Origin: Halosolutus amylolyticus
Lineage (GTDB): Archaea; Halobacteriota; Halobacteria; Halobacteriales; Natrialbaceae
DNA: 64,000 nt
Assembly (NCBI RefSeq): GCF_023566055.1
Contig: NZ_JALIQP010000007.1
Span: forward strand, 124,001 to 188,000
Direction: 5' to 3'
A model generated the notes under the pieces. It did not search any database, was not told the DNA's origin, and saw only the letters and a program-made list of their open reading frames with translations. Positions 49,389-59,137 of this stretch are shown one piece after another. The translations under genes and the position numbers were made by a program. Each line of letters starts with the position of its first letter. The first letter of the stretch is position 1.

Positions 49389-49738
49389 GGCGATGATCGA
49401 CACGGTCGGCCACCGCGAGACGAACGACGACATCGGCACCCATATCGATCGCCACAGTGTCGCCGGCCTCCCGACGGCACTCAGCCACACGGTCGCCCGT
49501 GAACGGGGGCAAGATGACCTACTGGCTTGATGGTCGAGGTCTCGTCGCTGACCGCGGAGATCGTCATTCAGGCGCTTCGCCCTGTCGTCAACGAGTACTA
49601 CGAGATTGAGGAGTCAGGAGCGTCGCTCAACACGTTCGACGTCGACGATAGCAAGTGGGAGACGACGCGTGAGCCCGCTCCCCATCACCGACGTCCGGTT
49701 GTTCGTCGCGATGGGCCAGCCGTCGTGCTGTACGGTCA
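49389..49738 (+). pseudogene. Decayed copy of the HTH/PIN pair (compare 13480-14579)
   Basis: MIDTVGHRETNDDIGTHIDR, HSVAGLPTALSHTVARERG matches the second domain of the HTH protein at 13480. After a frameshift, EVSSLTAEIVIQALRPVVNE, YYEIEESGASL continues it. Then GTGAGCCCG... reads SPLPITDVRLFVAMGQPS, the start of the PIN protein at 14079. Both genes are broken and the PIN gene stops within ~20 codons, where the catabolic island begins on the other strand. Confidence 0.75.
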
Positions 49739-51661
49739 GTTACCTGCGAGTTCCTTGAGGACGATCTCTTTGGCCTCCACGACATCCCGCAGGTCCTTCT
49801 CCCGGGCGTCCCTGTCTCGGGTGGCGAGTTCGAGGGCGTTCTTGAGGACCGCAGTGTCCCCGCCCTCCCGCTCCCGCAGCATCCGGACGAGTTCGTACTC
49901 CTCAATCCCTTCGGTTAACTGCTCCCAAGACAAGCTGGAGATCGGTCCGTCCTCGCCCGGGTAGACGAAGTACTCGTCACCCTGTACGTACCGGAATACC
50001 GGGTTCTCGTAGACGTCAGTGGGCCAGCTGTTGTACGCCCACCGAAGGTAGCCGTCCAAGTCGTTCAGTGCCGATATCCAGGGGAGCATCCTCGCTTCCA
50101 CGGGTGGGGAGAACGAAAAGGTGTTCGGGTGCGATTGCCCGCCGGCGGTGTAGAACGTCGTGATCTTCTCGTCCTCACGGCGCCGGTCCACGATATCCTG
50201 ATCGATCGGGAGGTGGCCGTAATGTGCGGCTACGTTGTGGGCGATATCTTCGACGTCCATCGATCCGGCGATGTGGAGCCTGTCAACGAACACCGGTGCA
50301 ACGGCCTCGAGCAATTCGATCACTTCCTGCATCAGTTCCTCGGGCCGCTCATCGAAGGCGATGTACGTCCGCTCGAGCCATCCTTTCTCTTCGAGGTGTG
50401 GCTGGAACGCCTCAAGGAAGGCCGTCCAGGCTTCCTGCCAGAACGGGTCGCCGGCTTCGCCGTTCCAGATGGCGCGCTCGCCCTCGCGCTCGTCTACGTA
50501 CGTGATCCGTTGGGAACCCCGGAACACCAGCATCGAGTACGCGGCGATGTCCGGCCCCATTCCCTGTTCGAGGCCGGTCTCGACAAACTGGTCGAAAATC
50601 GAAAAGTCGAACGACCAGTTCTGGCCGTCATACCGCCACTCGACCATGCTCTCGTACCCGATCTCCGTCTGCGACCGCCACGCCCCCTCTAGCCATTCGC
50701 GTTGCCAAGGCTCGTGGATGATAGTCGCCGTGATCGACTTCTGTCCCCGCTTCGCCATGTCGCGCATATACGCCTCGATCAGCTCCCAGTGACGGGTGGA
50801 CCACGGCTGGACGTCGGCGGATCGTCGATTGACCGAGTGCTCGGCTGCGATAGCATTCGCGTTCATCCAAATGTCCAGATAAAACTCGTAGTCTGCCGGG
50901 TCGGGGAGTGCGACGTCGTAGACGTCGAGATCGAGCGCGTAGTGGACTGTGCCCTGATCGCCCGCGTCGACCGTGATCGCCCCTTTGTACGTGCCAGGTG
51001 GTGCCGTTTTCGGGACGTTGATTGTGAACCAGATTGGTTGGGCCGCGTACGCCGGTACGGGGATGCTGTTGACTTCGAGCAGGGGATCGCCGACGAAGTC
51101 TGGGCTCCGTGTTCCTACCGGGTCGTCAGCTACCTCCTCGAATGTCGCCGACCAGACGTGCTCACTGTGTGCGTTTTCGATCGGGACGTACCCGACGTAC
51201 CGGACCTGGATATCGTCCGCCGGGATCCGGCCGCTCGTTCCGGACTCAAGGTCGCTGACCGAACACGAGAGTTCGTCGATCGGGTCGTTACTCAGGACTG
51301 CTACTTGTCCCGACACTTGTTCGTTTCGCGCCGCAATCAGCGAAAGGTTACGCTGGTCGGTGACACCGAAGTCTTGCGGGAACCGGTCAACCCGCGCAGA
51401 CGAGGACGTGCCGAAGGAGCCAGTTGGTACCCACGTATTGAGACCCTCTTGGGGCATCGCCTTCTCGACGAGGAACTGCACCCACTCGGGCGTGGTGTCT
51501 CCTTTCCTCTCCAGCCCAGGCGGGCCGTCTGAACCCTGAGTAGCACTCTTCGCTGAACTCCCCTCTTCTCGATCATCGGGCCCCTGGGTTTTGCCTGTCG
51601 GTGTCACGGTGACTATTCCAGTCGCACCAGCGAGTCCTTCTAGGTACTTTCGTCGTTGCAT
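49736..51661 (-). CDS. Secreted DUF4091 / GH123-like glycoside hydrolase
   Basis: I use the ATG at 51661 (MQRRKYLEGLAGATGIVTVT), giving 641 residues with a Tat-type signal. After an acidic spacer come a beta-sandwich domain (~80-230, with FTINVPKTAPPGTYKGAITV) and a TIM-barrel-type catalytic region containing FYLDIWMNANAIAAEH, SITATIIHEPWQREWLEGAW, TYIAFDERPEELMQEV (an acidic D-E pair typical of the GH123 active site) and DGYLRWAYNSWPTDVYENPV. GH123 enzymes release N-acetylgalactosamine; DUF4091 relatives act on other glycans. It is the last gene of the minus-strand catabolic run. Confidence 0.85.
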   Translation of the reverse strand: MQRRKYLEGLAGATGIVTVTPTGKTQGPDDREEGSSAKSATQGSDGPPGLERKGDTTPEWVQFLVEKAMPQEGLNTWVPTGSFGTSSSARVDRFPQDFGVTDQRNLSLIAARNEQVSGQVAVLSNDPIDELSCSVSDLESGTSGRIPADDIQVRYVGYVPIENAHSEHVWSATFEEVADDPVGTRSPDFVGDPLLEVNSIPVPAYAAQPIWFTINVPKTAPPGTYKGAITVDAGDQGTVHYALDLDVYDVALPDPADYEFYLDIWMNANAIAAEHSVNRRSADVQPWSTRHWELIEAYMRDMAKRGQKSITATIIHEPWQREWLEGAWRSQTEIGYESMVEWRYDGQNWSFDFSIFDQFVETGLEQGMGPDIAAYSMLVFRGSQRITYVDEREGERAIWNGEAGDPFWQEAWTAFLEAFQPHLEEKGWLERTYIAFDERPEELMQEVIELLEAVAPVFVDRLHIAGSMDVEDIAHNVAAHYGHLPIDQDIVDRRREDEKITTFYTAGGQSHPNTFSFSPPVEARMLPWISALNDLDGYLRWAYNSWPTDVYENPVFRYVQGDEYFVYPGEDGPISSLSWEQLTEGIEEYELVRMLREREGGDTAVLKNALELATRDRDAREKDLRDVVEAKEIVLKELAGN

Positions 51662-51949
51662 AGTGCGTGCCAACTTATACCACATGCATATTTAAAATTT
51701 TCTTAGGGTCATGGATCCAGAACGTTCTGGTTGATCCGGTACGAGATCGGATGCCCGGGGTAATGGCAGAACAGTGGGTTCAGCTGCCGGTAGTCGAAAA
51801 GTACGCGCAGTACACTGGATAGTGAGAACGAGCGAGCGTGTTGGCTCGGCATCGACTCTCGGACACACCGCGTCCGTTACCGGGCAACGGTAGCCGTGGA
51901 GCTATCCAACACAGCCCGTTCAGTTCGCAAAAGTGCTACTGCGGGGGCT
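51662..51949. other. Gap between the hydrolase and RidA genes
   Basis: The first bases hold the promoter of the secreted hydrolase (A/T-rich TATTTAAAATTTTC near 51690-51704). Its leader ends GCACGCACT before the ATG, resembling the leader of the GH109-like gene (CATGCACT). I see no gene in the rest. Confidence 0.45.
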
Positions 51950-52324
51950 TCAGACGGTAGCAACGACCTCGATTTCGACACCGATGTCTATTGGTAACCG
52001 GACAACCTCGACGGCGCTTCGAGCGGGATACGGCGGGCTGAAGTGTTCCTCGTAGACCTCATTGATCTCGTCATAGTTGTCCATATCTCGAACGAAAACC
52101 GTCGATTTCACCACGTCATCAAGCGCCGTCCCTTCCGCTTCGAGAATCGCTTCGATATTCGCTATCGTCTGTGCGGTCTGTTCCGCAATATCCTCAGAAA
52201 CGACGTCACCCGATTCCGGATCAACTGGACCCTGTCCGGAAACGTAAATGCGGTCTCCGTCGAGGATTGCTTGCGAGTAGGGGCCAATACTGGCGGGTGC
52301 ATCGTCAGTTTCGATCTCTTTCAT
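51950..52324 (-). CDS. ridA: RidA family enamine/imine deaminase
   Basis: A 124-residue YjgF/UK114 protein. It has ASIGPYSQAILDGDRIYVSG, the central helix QTAQTIANIEAILEAEGTAL, VVKSTVFVRDMDNYDEINEV, and PARSAVEVVRLP with the substrate-binding arginine near residue 105. RidA trimers hydrolyse reactive enamines and imines made by amino-acid or amino-sugar enzymes. Within this island it probably protects against, or completes, a deamination step in sugar breakdown. Confidence 0.92.
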   Translation of the reverse strand: MKEIETDDAPASIGPYSQAILDGDRIYVSGQGPVDPESGDVVSEDIAEQTAQTIANIEAILEAEGTALDDVVKSTVFVRDMDNYDEINEVYEEHFSPPYPARSAVEVVRLPIDIGVEIEVVATV

Positions 52325-52442
52325 GGGTCGTAATGGCCGGTGATGGCTTCCGTTCCCATCTATTCCGGCATGTGATTATACCGCGTTCGTCGGTAAAATC
52401 ATTCCGACTGACGTTCAGTAGTGGCGAACCGTTGTCGCGGCC

Positions 52443-53285
52443 TTATTCGTCGGCCGGAGATTCATCTGCATGATAGATTTCGTTCAGGAACGATGTCGGA
52501 AGACCACTGGTAAGCCCTCCATCAGCAACAATATTGGATCCCGTGATGAAACTCGCACGATCCGAGGCGAGGAACAGTGCGATATCAGCGATCTCTTCCG
52601 GCGTTCCGAACCGGCCGATCGGGTATTGATCCAGCCAGCGCTCCCTGGCGCTGGCTTCCTCGGCGCGTTCTTCAGTGTTCTCCATTTCGGCTTTTCGAGC
52701 CTCCGTTTCGATCGTTCCTGCTGAAATGACGTTCGACCGGATTCCATGTTTGCCGTAGTGAGTCGCGATATTCCGCGAGAGTGCAAGCAACCCACTTTTC
52801 GCCTCGGAGTATCCCGTGAGTCCGATGCCGGACAGTCCATTCACCGAGCCGAGGTGGACCATCGAGCCACCACCCGCTGCGACCATCGCCGGGAGCGTCT
52901 CTTTTGAGAGCAAGAACTGACTTTTCAGATTCAAGTTGAGCATGTGCTCGAACGTCTCCTCGTCACACCGGTGAAGTAGATTCGCCGACTCGTCAGCTCC
53001 ACCCGCGTTATTCACGAGAACACGGATCGCACCGAACTCATCTATTGCCGTGTCGACGAGCTTTCGCACCGCATCGCTATCAGTTACGTCACACTCGACG
53101 GGAACGACCCGTCCCTCGTGAGCGGCAGTTAGCTCTTCGGCAACCGGGTCGACTCGGTCGTACGATCGCGAACAGATAACTACTTTTCCGCCTGCCTCCG
53201 CAAACGTCGCGGCGATTTCTCGTCCGATCCCTTTCGATGCGCCGGTGACGATTGCTGGTCTGGCTGCTAACGAGAGTTCGACCAT
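52443..53285 (-). CDS. SDR-family oxidoreductase
   Basis: A 280-residue classical short-chain dehydrogenase. The cofactor loop is TGASKGIG (~14-21), the acidic CDVTDSD segment follows, then LVNNAGGAD. The catalytic Ser is in HLGSVNGLSG and Tyr/Lys in YSEAKSG. The C-terminus (ASFITGSNIVADGGLTSGLP) is typical of sugar or sugar-acid dehydrogenases. An arginine after the second strand (CSRSYDR) suggests NADP use. Encoded between the RidA and dehydratase genes, it probably oxidises or reduces a sugar intermediate. Confidence 0.9.
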   Translation of the reverse strand: MVELSLAARPAIVTGASKGIGREIAATFAEAGGKVVICSRSYDRVDPVAEELTAAHEGRVVPVECDVTDSDAVRKLVDTAIDEFGAIRVLVNNAGGADESANLLHRCDEETFEHMLNLNLKSQFLLSKETLPAMVAAGGGSMVHLGSVNGLSGIGLTGYSEAKSGLLALSRNIATHYGKHGIRSNVISAGTIETEARKAEMENTEERAEEASARERWLDQYPIGRFGTPEEIADIALFLASDRASFITGSNIVADGGLTSGLPTSFLNEIYHADESPADE

Positions 53286-53346
53286 GATGTTATCCGTTAC
53301 TCCTTACTATTATCAAGGTTTCGCATACGACAAAGATCGACTCGCC

Positions 53347-54513
53347 CTATATTCGGTACTCTTCGACAGTTGCCATGTCGATATTGACGCCGAGGCCAGG
53401 TCCAGTCGGTACGCTCAGTGTTCCCTCATCAACTTCGAACGGTGACTCGATGACGTCGTCTTCCCATGCGTAGTAGGTCGAATCCGGTGGGAGGGTGAAC
53501 CCGGGGATTCCAGTGACTGCATGCAAAATTGCTGCGGTCCGAATACCCAGGTCGAACGCACAGTGGTGTGTGAACGGAACGCCAGCGTCCTCGGCGATTG
53601 CCGCCTGCTGCCGAAGCCCGGCAATCCCGCCGGCGGGGGTGAGATCCAGCACGCCGACGTCCATTGCACCCGCTTCGATCAGGGAACGGAGGTTGTTTGG
53701 AATGTATGTGTCCTCGTTCGGGGCGATCGGTTGGCGCAGTCGTCGTCGAAGCGTCGCCAGCGATCGGTGAGCGTTCGTCCGAATGGGTTGTTCCATGTAT
53801 TGGAGATAGATCCCCGTATCTTCGAGGGTCGCCCCAACCCGTACCGCCTGATCGAGCGTCCACCCCTGATTCGGATCGAGCCGGAATTCGAGTTGGCCAT
53901 CTACTTCGTCATGCATGGCCTCGATGCGAGCGATATCCTCCTTCCAGTTTCGCCCGGCTTTGGTTTTGAGCACGGAGAACCCCGCTTCGAGCGCTTCACG
54001 AGCCTTGACGCGAGACTCTTCCGGCGGGAGAATCCCGAGACAGAACGCGACTTCGACGGTCCGATCCCCGACAAGGGCGGTGTCGTCGGCGTCGCGGTAC
54101 CTCGCATTCGTCGGTTCGGGGGCAGTCCAGCCACCCAAAAGCTCGTAGATGGGTTTTCCAGTGGACTTGCCGACGATATCCCAACACGCCGTTTCGACCG
54201 CAGAAAAGAACAGTTCGACGTTTGTGTACTCGATGAAAAGCTGGCGGCGCAGTCGTTCGATCTCGAACGGTGACTGTCCCTCGACGAGCGGCGCGATCCC
54301 GTCCTCGATGACGGATTCGGTCGCTGCAGGCGAGAGGAAGACGCGCATCTCTCCCCAACCGGAGAGCCCTTCATCGGTGTCAACCCGGACGAGTACGCGC
54401 TCCATGGAATCGACCTGACCGTGATTGGTCACGTACGGACCGATTCCCAACTCCTCTTCGAGTGGCGTTAACGGGACATCTACAGTGAACGCCGACACAC
54501 CAGTGATTTTCAT
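53347..54513 (-). CDS. Mandelate racemase / muconate lactonizing enzyme family dehydratase
   Basis: A 388-residue enolase-superfamily enzyme. The N-terminal capping domain (~1-125) holds LGIGPYVTNHGQ. The barrel has the KxK base pair (FSVLKTKAGRN) and the metal ligands D in FRLDPNQGW, E in YMEQPI and E/D in APNEDTYI. A late GVPFTHHCAFDLGIRTAAIL supplies the histidine region. These enzymes remove a proton next to a carboxylate, commonly dehydrating sugar acids. Together with the SDR it suggests a non-phosphorylating route for a sugar acid; the exact substrate is unknown. Confidence 0.9.
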   Translation of the reverse strand: MKITGVSAFTVDVPLTPLEEELGIGPYVTNHGQVDSMERVLVRVDTDEGLSGWGEMRVFLSPAATESVIEDGIAPLVEGQSPFEIERLRRQLFIEYTNVELFFSAVETACWDIVGKSTGKPIYELLGGWTAPEPTNARYRDADDTALVGDRTVEVAFCLGILPPEESRVKAREALEAGFSVLKTKAGRNWKEDIARIEAMHDEVDGQLEFRLDPNQGWTLDQAVRVGATLEDTGIYLQYMEQPIRTNAHRSLATLRRRLRQPIAPNEDTYIPNNLRSLIEAGAMDVGVLDLTPAGGIAGLRQQAAIAEDAGVPFTHHCAFDLGIRTAAILHAVTGIPGFTLPPDSTYYAWEDDVIESPFEVDEGTLSVPTGPGLGVNIDMATVEEYRI

Positions 54514-54565
54514 GGTTTGAAGTCAGGGGGAGGTATAAAAAATCCATCGGCTGGGGCGCGCTGTG

Positions 54566-55714
54566 TTACGAGCGTATCGTCGAACCGATCCACTCGAGTG
54601 ACCGCTCCGGAAGCAACCCGTAGTTATAGATCGAGACTCGAGGAACGCCGCTCGTACGGAGCCCGTCAATGATCTCGCCGACGGTTTCTCGATCATGAAG
54701 GGCCGGATGGCCTGGCAGAATACCGACGTGAACTGGGATGTCGACTCCCGCTTCAACCGTGTGATACGCGTCCAAGACGGCCTCCCGTGACGATTCGTAC
54801 GCCGGCACGCAGTAGTAGTCGACGTGAGTCGCGAGCTTCGAGAGGTCGGCCCCGACCATCCACTCCCGCCCGGGTGACGGCATTCCGGCATAGTATCCGA
54901 GCTTGGCGTCGCCAGCAACATCTGCCAGAGCCGAAAAGAGTCCTTCGAGCGTTCGCGTGCGGACGTCAGCGTACGCGGCCACATCACGATGCTCGTCCAG
55001 CCACGCTCCAGGATCCGTCTCGTGGGAGAGTCGGTTAGCGACAATGTCGTCGAGTGTCTCCGCTACTGTCTGACGGGCGCGCTCGACATCGAGATCAGCA
55101 TCAGCCATTCGAGCGTTTGCGCAACACTCCTCACAGAAGCACAGGCCGAATAGGAACTCTCCGAGTGCCCCTAATCGAACGTGGATCTTCTGATGATGCC
55201 ACCCGAACCCCGTCCCATAGAAATAATCGAACGTCTCGAGTTCGATTCGGTCGAAGTGATCCCGGTCGGCGAGGTCCCGAACGATATTTGTGAGGTACGA
55301 CTGGACTGGCGGCTTCGACGGACAAAGACCGAAGACCAGGTCATCACCGTGAGCGTTTTCGATCGTTAACTCTCGGTGATCCATCCCGAGACGGGAGTTA
55401 TGGCACCCAACGGTCCACGAGGTGAGTGAGATCGGGTCGGGCACTGCGTCGGCGATTGTGTCGATCCAGTCGCGATCCATGCCATCGTATGGTACTGGTT
55501 CGAGTTGCCCGTACTGGTCGTCCGGATAGAAGTATGAACTGGCTCGCGCGAAGAACGTCCGCCGGTCCGGGTTATGCGGTGTAAACGCCTGTACGGTGTG
55601 GTAGTTCGTCGCGAGATTTATTTCGTCGATTCCGGCGGAAGCGAGATTCTCGGTGATACGGTCGGATCCTTCCTCGAGGAAATCCCACGGGTACATCCAC
55701 GTCGCGAAGTCCAT
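54566..55714 (-). CDS. Putative TIM-barrel hydrolase of the catabolic cluster
   Basis: A 382-residue soluble protein. MDFATWMYPWDFLEEGSDRI opens like the first strand of a barrel. ATNYHTVQAFTPHNPDRRTF, FDRIELETFDYFYGTGFGWH, FCEECCANARMADADLDVER and VDYYCVPAYESSREAVLDAY follow in order, with strand-end acidic residues that could be catalytic. No signal peptide is present, so it would act inside the cell. The CxxCC near the middle may bind a metal. I cannot name the family; a role in cutting an imported oligosaccharide is inferred from position beside the transporter. Confidence 0.65.
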   Translation of the reverse strand: MDFATWMYPWDFLEEGSDRITENLASAGIDEINLATNYHTVQAFTPHNPDRRTFFARASSYFYPDDQYGQLEPVPYDGMDRDWIDTIADAVPDPISLTSWTVGCHNSRLGMDHRELTIENAHGDDLVFGLCPSKPPVQSYLTNIVRDLADRDHFDRIELETFDYFYGTGFGWHHQKIHVRLGALGEFLFGLCFCEECCANARMADADLDVERARQTVAETLDDIVANRLSHETDPGAWLDEHRDVAAYADVRTRTLEGLFSALADVAGDAKLGYYAGMPSPGREWMVGADLSKLATHVDYYCVPAYESSREAVLDAYHTVEAGVDIPVHVGILPGHPALHDRETVGEIIDGLRTSGVPRVSIYNYGLLPERSLEWIGSTIRS

Positions 55715-55766
55715 GGTGGTACAGGTTCACTGGATAGTAAAAGAGTACGGAAAGCGGAAGGGGAGC

Positions 55767-56612
55767 CTACTCTTTCACCGCACCGCTCGTCATTCCCGCA
55801 ACGATGTACTCCTCGAGGAACGCGAACAGGATCAGGATCGGGATGATCCCGATCACCGAGACCGTGAGCATCATTCGCCAGTCGGCCTGCAGCGCACCGA
55901 CCATTGAGAAGACACCCCGGGGAATGTTGAACTTGCTGTCGTCCGTGAGGAAGGTAAGGACGAAGAGGAGTCTGTTCCACGCATAGAGAAACGTGTACGT
56001 GATGCTGGCCACGAGCGCGGGCTTCGCCAGCGGGAGGATGATCTTCCAGAGAATCTCGAACTGGCTCGCACCGTCGATCCGTGCCGACTCTTCCAACTCA
56101 ATCGGGATGGTTTTGAAGTAGCCGTACAACATCCAGATATTGAACGGCAGTGTAAACGCGGCTGCGGGAATAATGACGGCCAAGTAGGTGTTGTACAGGC
56201 CGAAACTCACCATCACATCGAAGAGGCCGACGATGAGGACGACCGGGGCGAACATCTGGACGACAAGGACGGACAGCAAGAACGTCTTCTTGCCAACGAA
56301 ATCGTTTCGAGCGCACGAGTACGCAGCCGGAATCGCCAGTACGAGCGCCAGTGCGACCGTTGCGATGGAGATCAGGAAGCTGTTCCCGATCCACAGCAGG
56401 ACGTCGGTCTGTCCCCACACAGCGAGATACGCCTCGACGGTAAACTCCTCCGGCACCAGCGTCGCCGGCGTGGAGAAGATTTCCGGTTCCGGCTTGAACG
56501 TGCTCGCGATCATCGTGTAGAACGGAAACATCATTAGCCCGAGCAGCGCCAGTAGTCCCCCGTAGATCCGGACTTTTCGAAGCCCCGTTCGGTCGTGACC
56601 GGCCATCGTCAT
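55767..56612 (-). CDS. Sugar ABC transporter permease, MalG/UgpE type
   Basis: A 281-residue permease with six membrane helices. It has the EAA loop IELEESARIDGASQFEILWK followed by IILPLAKPALVASITY, which docks on the ATPase. It starts within the 3' end of the upstream permease gene (ATGA-type overlap at 56609-56612). It forms the membrane channel with the MalF-type subunit. CUT1 importers take up oligosaccharides, polyols or glycerol phosphates. Confidence 0.93.
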   Translation of the reverse strand: MTMAGHDRTGLRKVRIYGGLLALLGLMMFPFYTMIASTFKPEPEIFSTPATLVPEEFTVEAYLAVWGQTDVLLWIGNSFLISIATVALALVLAIPAAYSCARNDFVGKKTFLLSVLVVQMFAPVVLIVGLFDVMVSFGLYNTYLAVIIPAAAFTLPFNIWMLYGYFKTIPIELEESARIDGASQFEILWKIILPLAKPALVASITYTFLYAWNRLLFVLTFLTDDSKFNIPRGVFSMVGALQADWRMMLTVSVIGIIPILILFAFLEEYIVAGMTSGAVKE

Positions 56613-57550
56613 AGGCTCTCACCTCCGCGCGTGTACAGGCGCAAGTAGAGAACTGCGAACACGAGCAAGAAGGCGAATCCGATCACGCTGTACGCAGCAG
56701 CTTCGCCGAGGCTCCCTTGGTCGAACGCGACCCGGTAGATCCAGATGACGAGCGTCGCACTCGAGTTCATCGGGCCACCCCGGGTCATCGTCCAGATCAC
56801 GTCGAAGCTAACGAACGTCCAGATCGTGGCTAGCAGCGTTGCGATCAAGATGACGCTCTTCAACTGTGGGAGGGTGATGTAGCGGAACTGGTGCCACCAC
56901 TCTGCGCCGTCGATCGCGGCTGCTTCATAGAGATCGTCGGGGATGGATTGCAATCCGGCGAGGAAAATGATCGCCATAAAGGGCGTCCCGATCCAGACGT
57001 CCGCCAAGACGGCACCGAACCACGCGGTCGACGGATTACCCAGAACACCGATCGGACTCGAGATGAGTCCGAGTTCTAGAAGAATCGCGTTGAGAGAGCC
57101 GTACTGGGGATGGTGGATCCACCGGAAGACGACGGCTGAAATCGCATAGGGGATCCCCCACGGGATGAGAAACGCCGTCCGGAAGAATTTTCGCCCAGCT
57201 ATCTCCTGATTCAGGTGCACCGCGATGAGCAAGCCGAGGACGGTCTTCAACATCACTGAGACAGCCACCCACCGGCCCGTCTGCCAGAGCAGCTGATAGA
57301 ATATTTCGCTCTGGAGGATCGTCACGTAGTGTTCTACCCCGACGTACGTTTCGACGGGCGAGTTGGTCGGAGACTGGTACAACGACAGCCTGAACGTCTC
57401 CAAGATGGGGTAGGCGACCACCGAGAGCAGGAACACTATCGCTGGGGCGATCAGCAGGTACGGCGCGTAGCTTTCCCACACTTCCGTCCGAAGCCACTCG
57501 ATTCGTGAGTCGGTCGGCCGGTCGTTATATTCCTGTTTGACAGAACTCAT
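56609..57550 (-). CDS. Sugar ABC transporter permease, MalF/UgpA type
   Basis: A 313-residue permease with about six helices. The EAA motif is DDLYEAAAIDGAEWWHQFRY followed by ITLPQLKSVIL. The N-terminal helix comes after a charged tail (WLRTEVWESYAPYLLIAPAI). The gene begins 12 bases after the binding-protein gene and overlaps the partner permease, so the three are one operon. Confidence 0.93.
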   Translation of the reverse strand: MSSVKQEYNDRPTDSRIEWLRTEVWESYAPYLLIAPAIVFLLSVVAYPILETFRLSLYQSPTNSPVETYVGVEHYVTILQSEIFYQLLWQTGRWVAVSVMLKTVLGLLIAVHLNQEIAGRKFFRTAFLIPWGIPYAISAVVFRWIHHPQYGSLNAILLELGLISSPIGVLGNPSTAWFGAVLADVWIGTPFMAIIFLAGLQSIPDDLYEAAAIDGAEWWHQFRYITLPQLKSVILIATLLATIWTFVSFDVIWTMTRGGPMNSSATLVIWIYRVAFDQGSLGEAAAYSVIGFAFLLVFAVLYLRLYTRGGESL

Positions 57551-57562
57551 AGAATGCGATCG

Positions 57563-58855
57563 TCACTCGAGGATCTCTTCGAGATCAGCCTGGGCGTCAT
57601 CGAGGGCGTCTTGAGCGGATTTCTCCCCGCCCACAGCCTCTTGAATCGCCGTAACGACTCTGTTATTAAACTCGTTGAAACTCGGGATCTTCGGGCGGCT
57701 TCGCGCGTACTCCGAGGCCTCCACGAACGGCGCCCAGTTCTCGTCTTCAGTGAAGAAGTCGCGATCGGCGACCGATTCGAGGACCGGCAGGAACCCCTTG
57801 CTTTGCGAGTACTCGAAGCGCCGTTCTTCGTCGTAGTAGAACCTGAACAGGTCTCTCGCGAGATCCTCGTTCTCCGTCTGGGTGTAGATAACCAGACTGT
57901 CGACCGTGCTGAGATTGTACCGCCCTGCGGGCCCCTCTGGTACTTGGACGATCCCGTAATCGAAGTCCTGGTCGCTGTCTTCGATGTTGAGGCCGGCATA
58001 GACGTGAGCAATGACCATTCCAAGGTCGCCGTTCTCGAACAGGCGTCGAACGTCTTGCCGGGACGAGGAGAGCGGTGATGGCTGCGTGATCTCGTGGTCC
58101 TGGACGAGATCGCTGTAGAACGAAAGCGCCTCGACGCCTTCGTCGGAGTTCACCACGGGGCTGCCGTCGTCGACCAGATCGGCCCCGAACGACCAGTGAT
58201 AGTGGTAGTACTGCGAGCCCGTTTCCAGCGCCGCATTTGCCGGAAGGCCGTAGGCGGATGTACTCGCGTTGTCCCGGATCTCGATCGCCGCTTCGAGCAT
58301 GTCGTCCCACGTATCGAGGCCGGGATCTTCGGGGTCAAGACCCGCTTCTTCGAAGACGTCTTTATTGTAGTAGAGACATTTGTTCGATTGCGCCCACGGG
58401 GCTCCGTAGTAGTGGCCATCGTAGTAATTCGATTCGACGAGGCCCTCGTAGAATCGGTCCCCGAACTCGCCTTCCATCATCTCGTCGAGCGGAACGAGAG
58501 CCTCTTTCCCAGCAAACTCCGGAATCCAGCGAGCGGGGAGTCGACTCACGTCAGGCGCTTCACCGCCGTCGACTCGGGTATTGAGCGTCGACTGAGCGTT
58601 GTCCCACGTGACACTGGTAAAGTCCAGTTCGACGTCGTATTCCTCCTCAAAGGCGGCGTTGTTCTCTTCGAAGAACTCTTCGATATTATCGCCGACACCC
58701 ATCGTGAGAAATTGAATATCCCCGTCACTACTCCGCGGATCGTCGCCGCCGATACAACCAGCAATAGCGACAGCCCCACCAGCACCAAATAGCGACATCA
58801 TCTGCCGACGATTGATTCTACCGTCCCCATCGCCTGGGTTGTTATGCGTCATCAC
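57563..58855 (-). CDS. Sugar-binding lipoprotein of the ABC transporter
   Basis: A 430-residue extracellular binding protein. The Tat signal INRRQMMSLFGAGGAVAIAGC ends in a lipobox cysteine near residue 34, giving a lipid-anchored protein as is usual in haloarchaea. The mature part has the two-lobe type 1 fold: VELDFTSVTWDNAQSTLNTR, LYYNKDVFEEAGLDPEDPGL, then WAPFVEASEYARSRPKIPSF and a C-terminal ALDDAQADLEEI helix. The NKCLYYNKDVFEEAG signature is that of CUT1 oligosaccharide-binding proteins. An A/T-rich TATAATTTTAAC upstream fits the operon promoter. Confidence 0.93.
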   Translation of the reverse strand: MMTHNNPGDGDGRINRRQMMSLFGAGGAVAIAGCIGGDDPRSSDGDIQFLTMGVGDNIEEFFEENNAAFEEEYDVELDFTSVTWDNAQSTLNTRVDGGEAPDVSRLPARWIPEFAGKEALVPLDEMMEGEFGDRFYEGLVESNYYDGHYYGAPWAQSNKCLYYNKDVFEEAGLDPEDPGLDTWDDMLEAAIEIRDNASTSAYGLPANAALETGSQYYHYHWSFGADLVDDGSPVVNSDEGVEALSFYSDLVQDHEITQPSPLSSSRQDVRRLFENGDLGMVIAHVYAGLNIEDSDQDFDYGIVQVPEGPAGRYNLSTVDSLVIYTQTENEDLARDLFRFYYDEERRFEYSQSKGFLPVLESVADRDFFTEDENWAPFVEASEYARSRPKIPSFNEFNNRVVTAIQEAVGGEKSAQDALDDAQADLEEILE

Positions 58856-59137
58856 ACCTAACGAACCAGTCCACCCATATAATTTTAACTATTAATTTGA
58901 TTTCCCCTTCCAGCGGATAATATCACCGATAGATACGGTACTGCGATAGGACGGAACGACAGGAGGTCAGCGAGCCACGAAACGGCGACCGCTCTTGGAA
59001 GATCACCGTGAGTGTGTCCATACCCGGGATTTCGCCCGGGTCATACTCGTCTGTTGACGGGAGATCGGCACCTCAAGCTGCGCCGGTGATCGCCCCTACC
59101 TCTCGTGTCGGGACTGGTGTCCCCCGGCGCAGACGGA
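58856..59137 (-). promoter_or_regulatory. Binding-protein promoter and creatininase-gene 3' end
   Basis: The right part holds a perfect hairpin ACCCGGG-atttcg-CCCGGGT (59022-59041) ~100 bases after the creatininase stop, a likely terminator or RNA end. The left part has the A/T-rich CCCATATAATTTTAACTATT just before the binding-protein start, its probable promoter. Confidence 0.55.

Noticed and set aside
50129-51539. Long plus-strand frames opposite the DUF4091 gene
   Set aside because: Shadows of the 641-aa secreted hydrolase, with no start context and no domain pattern.
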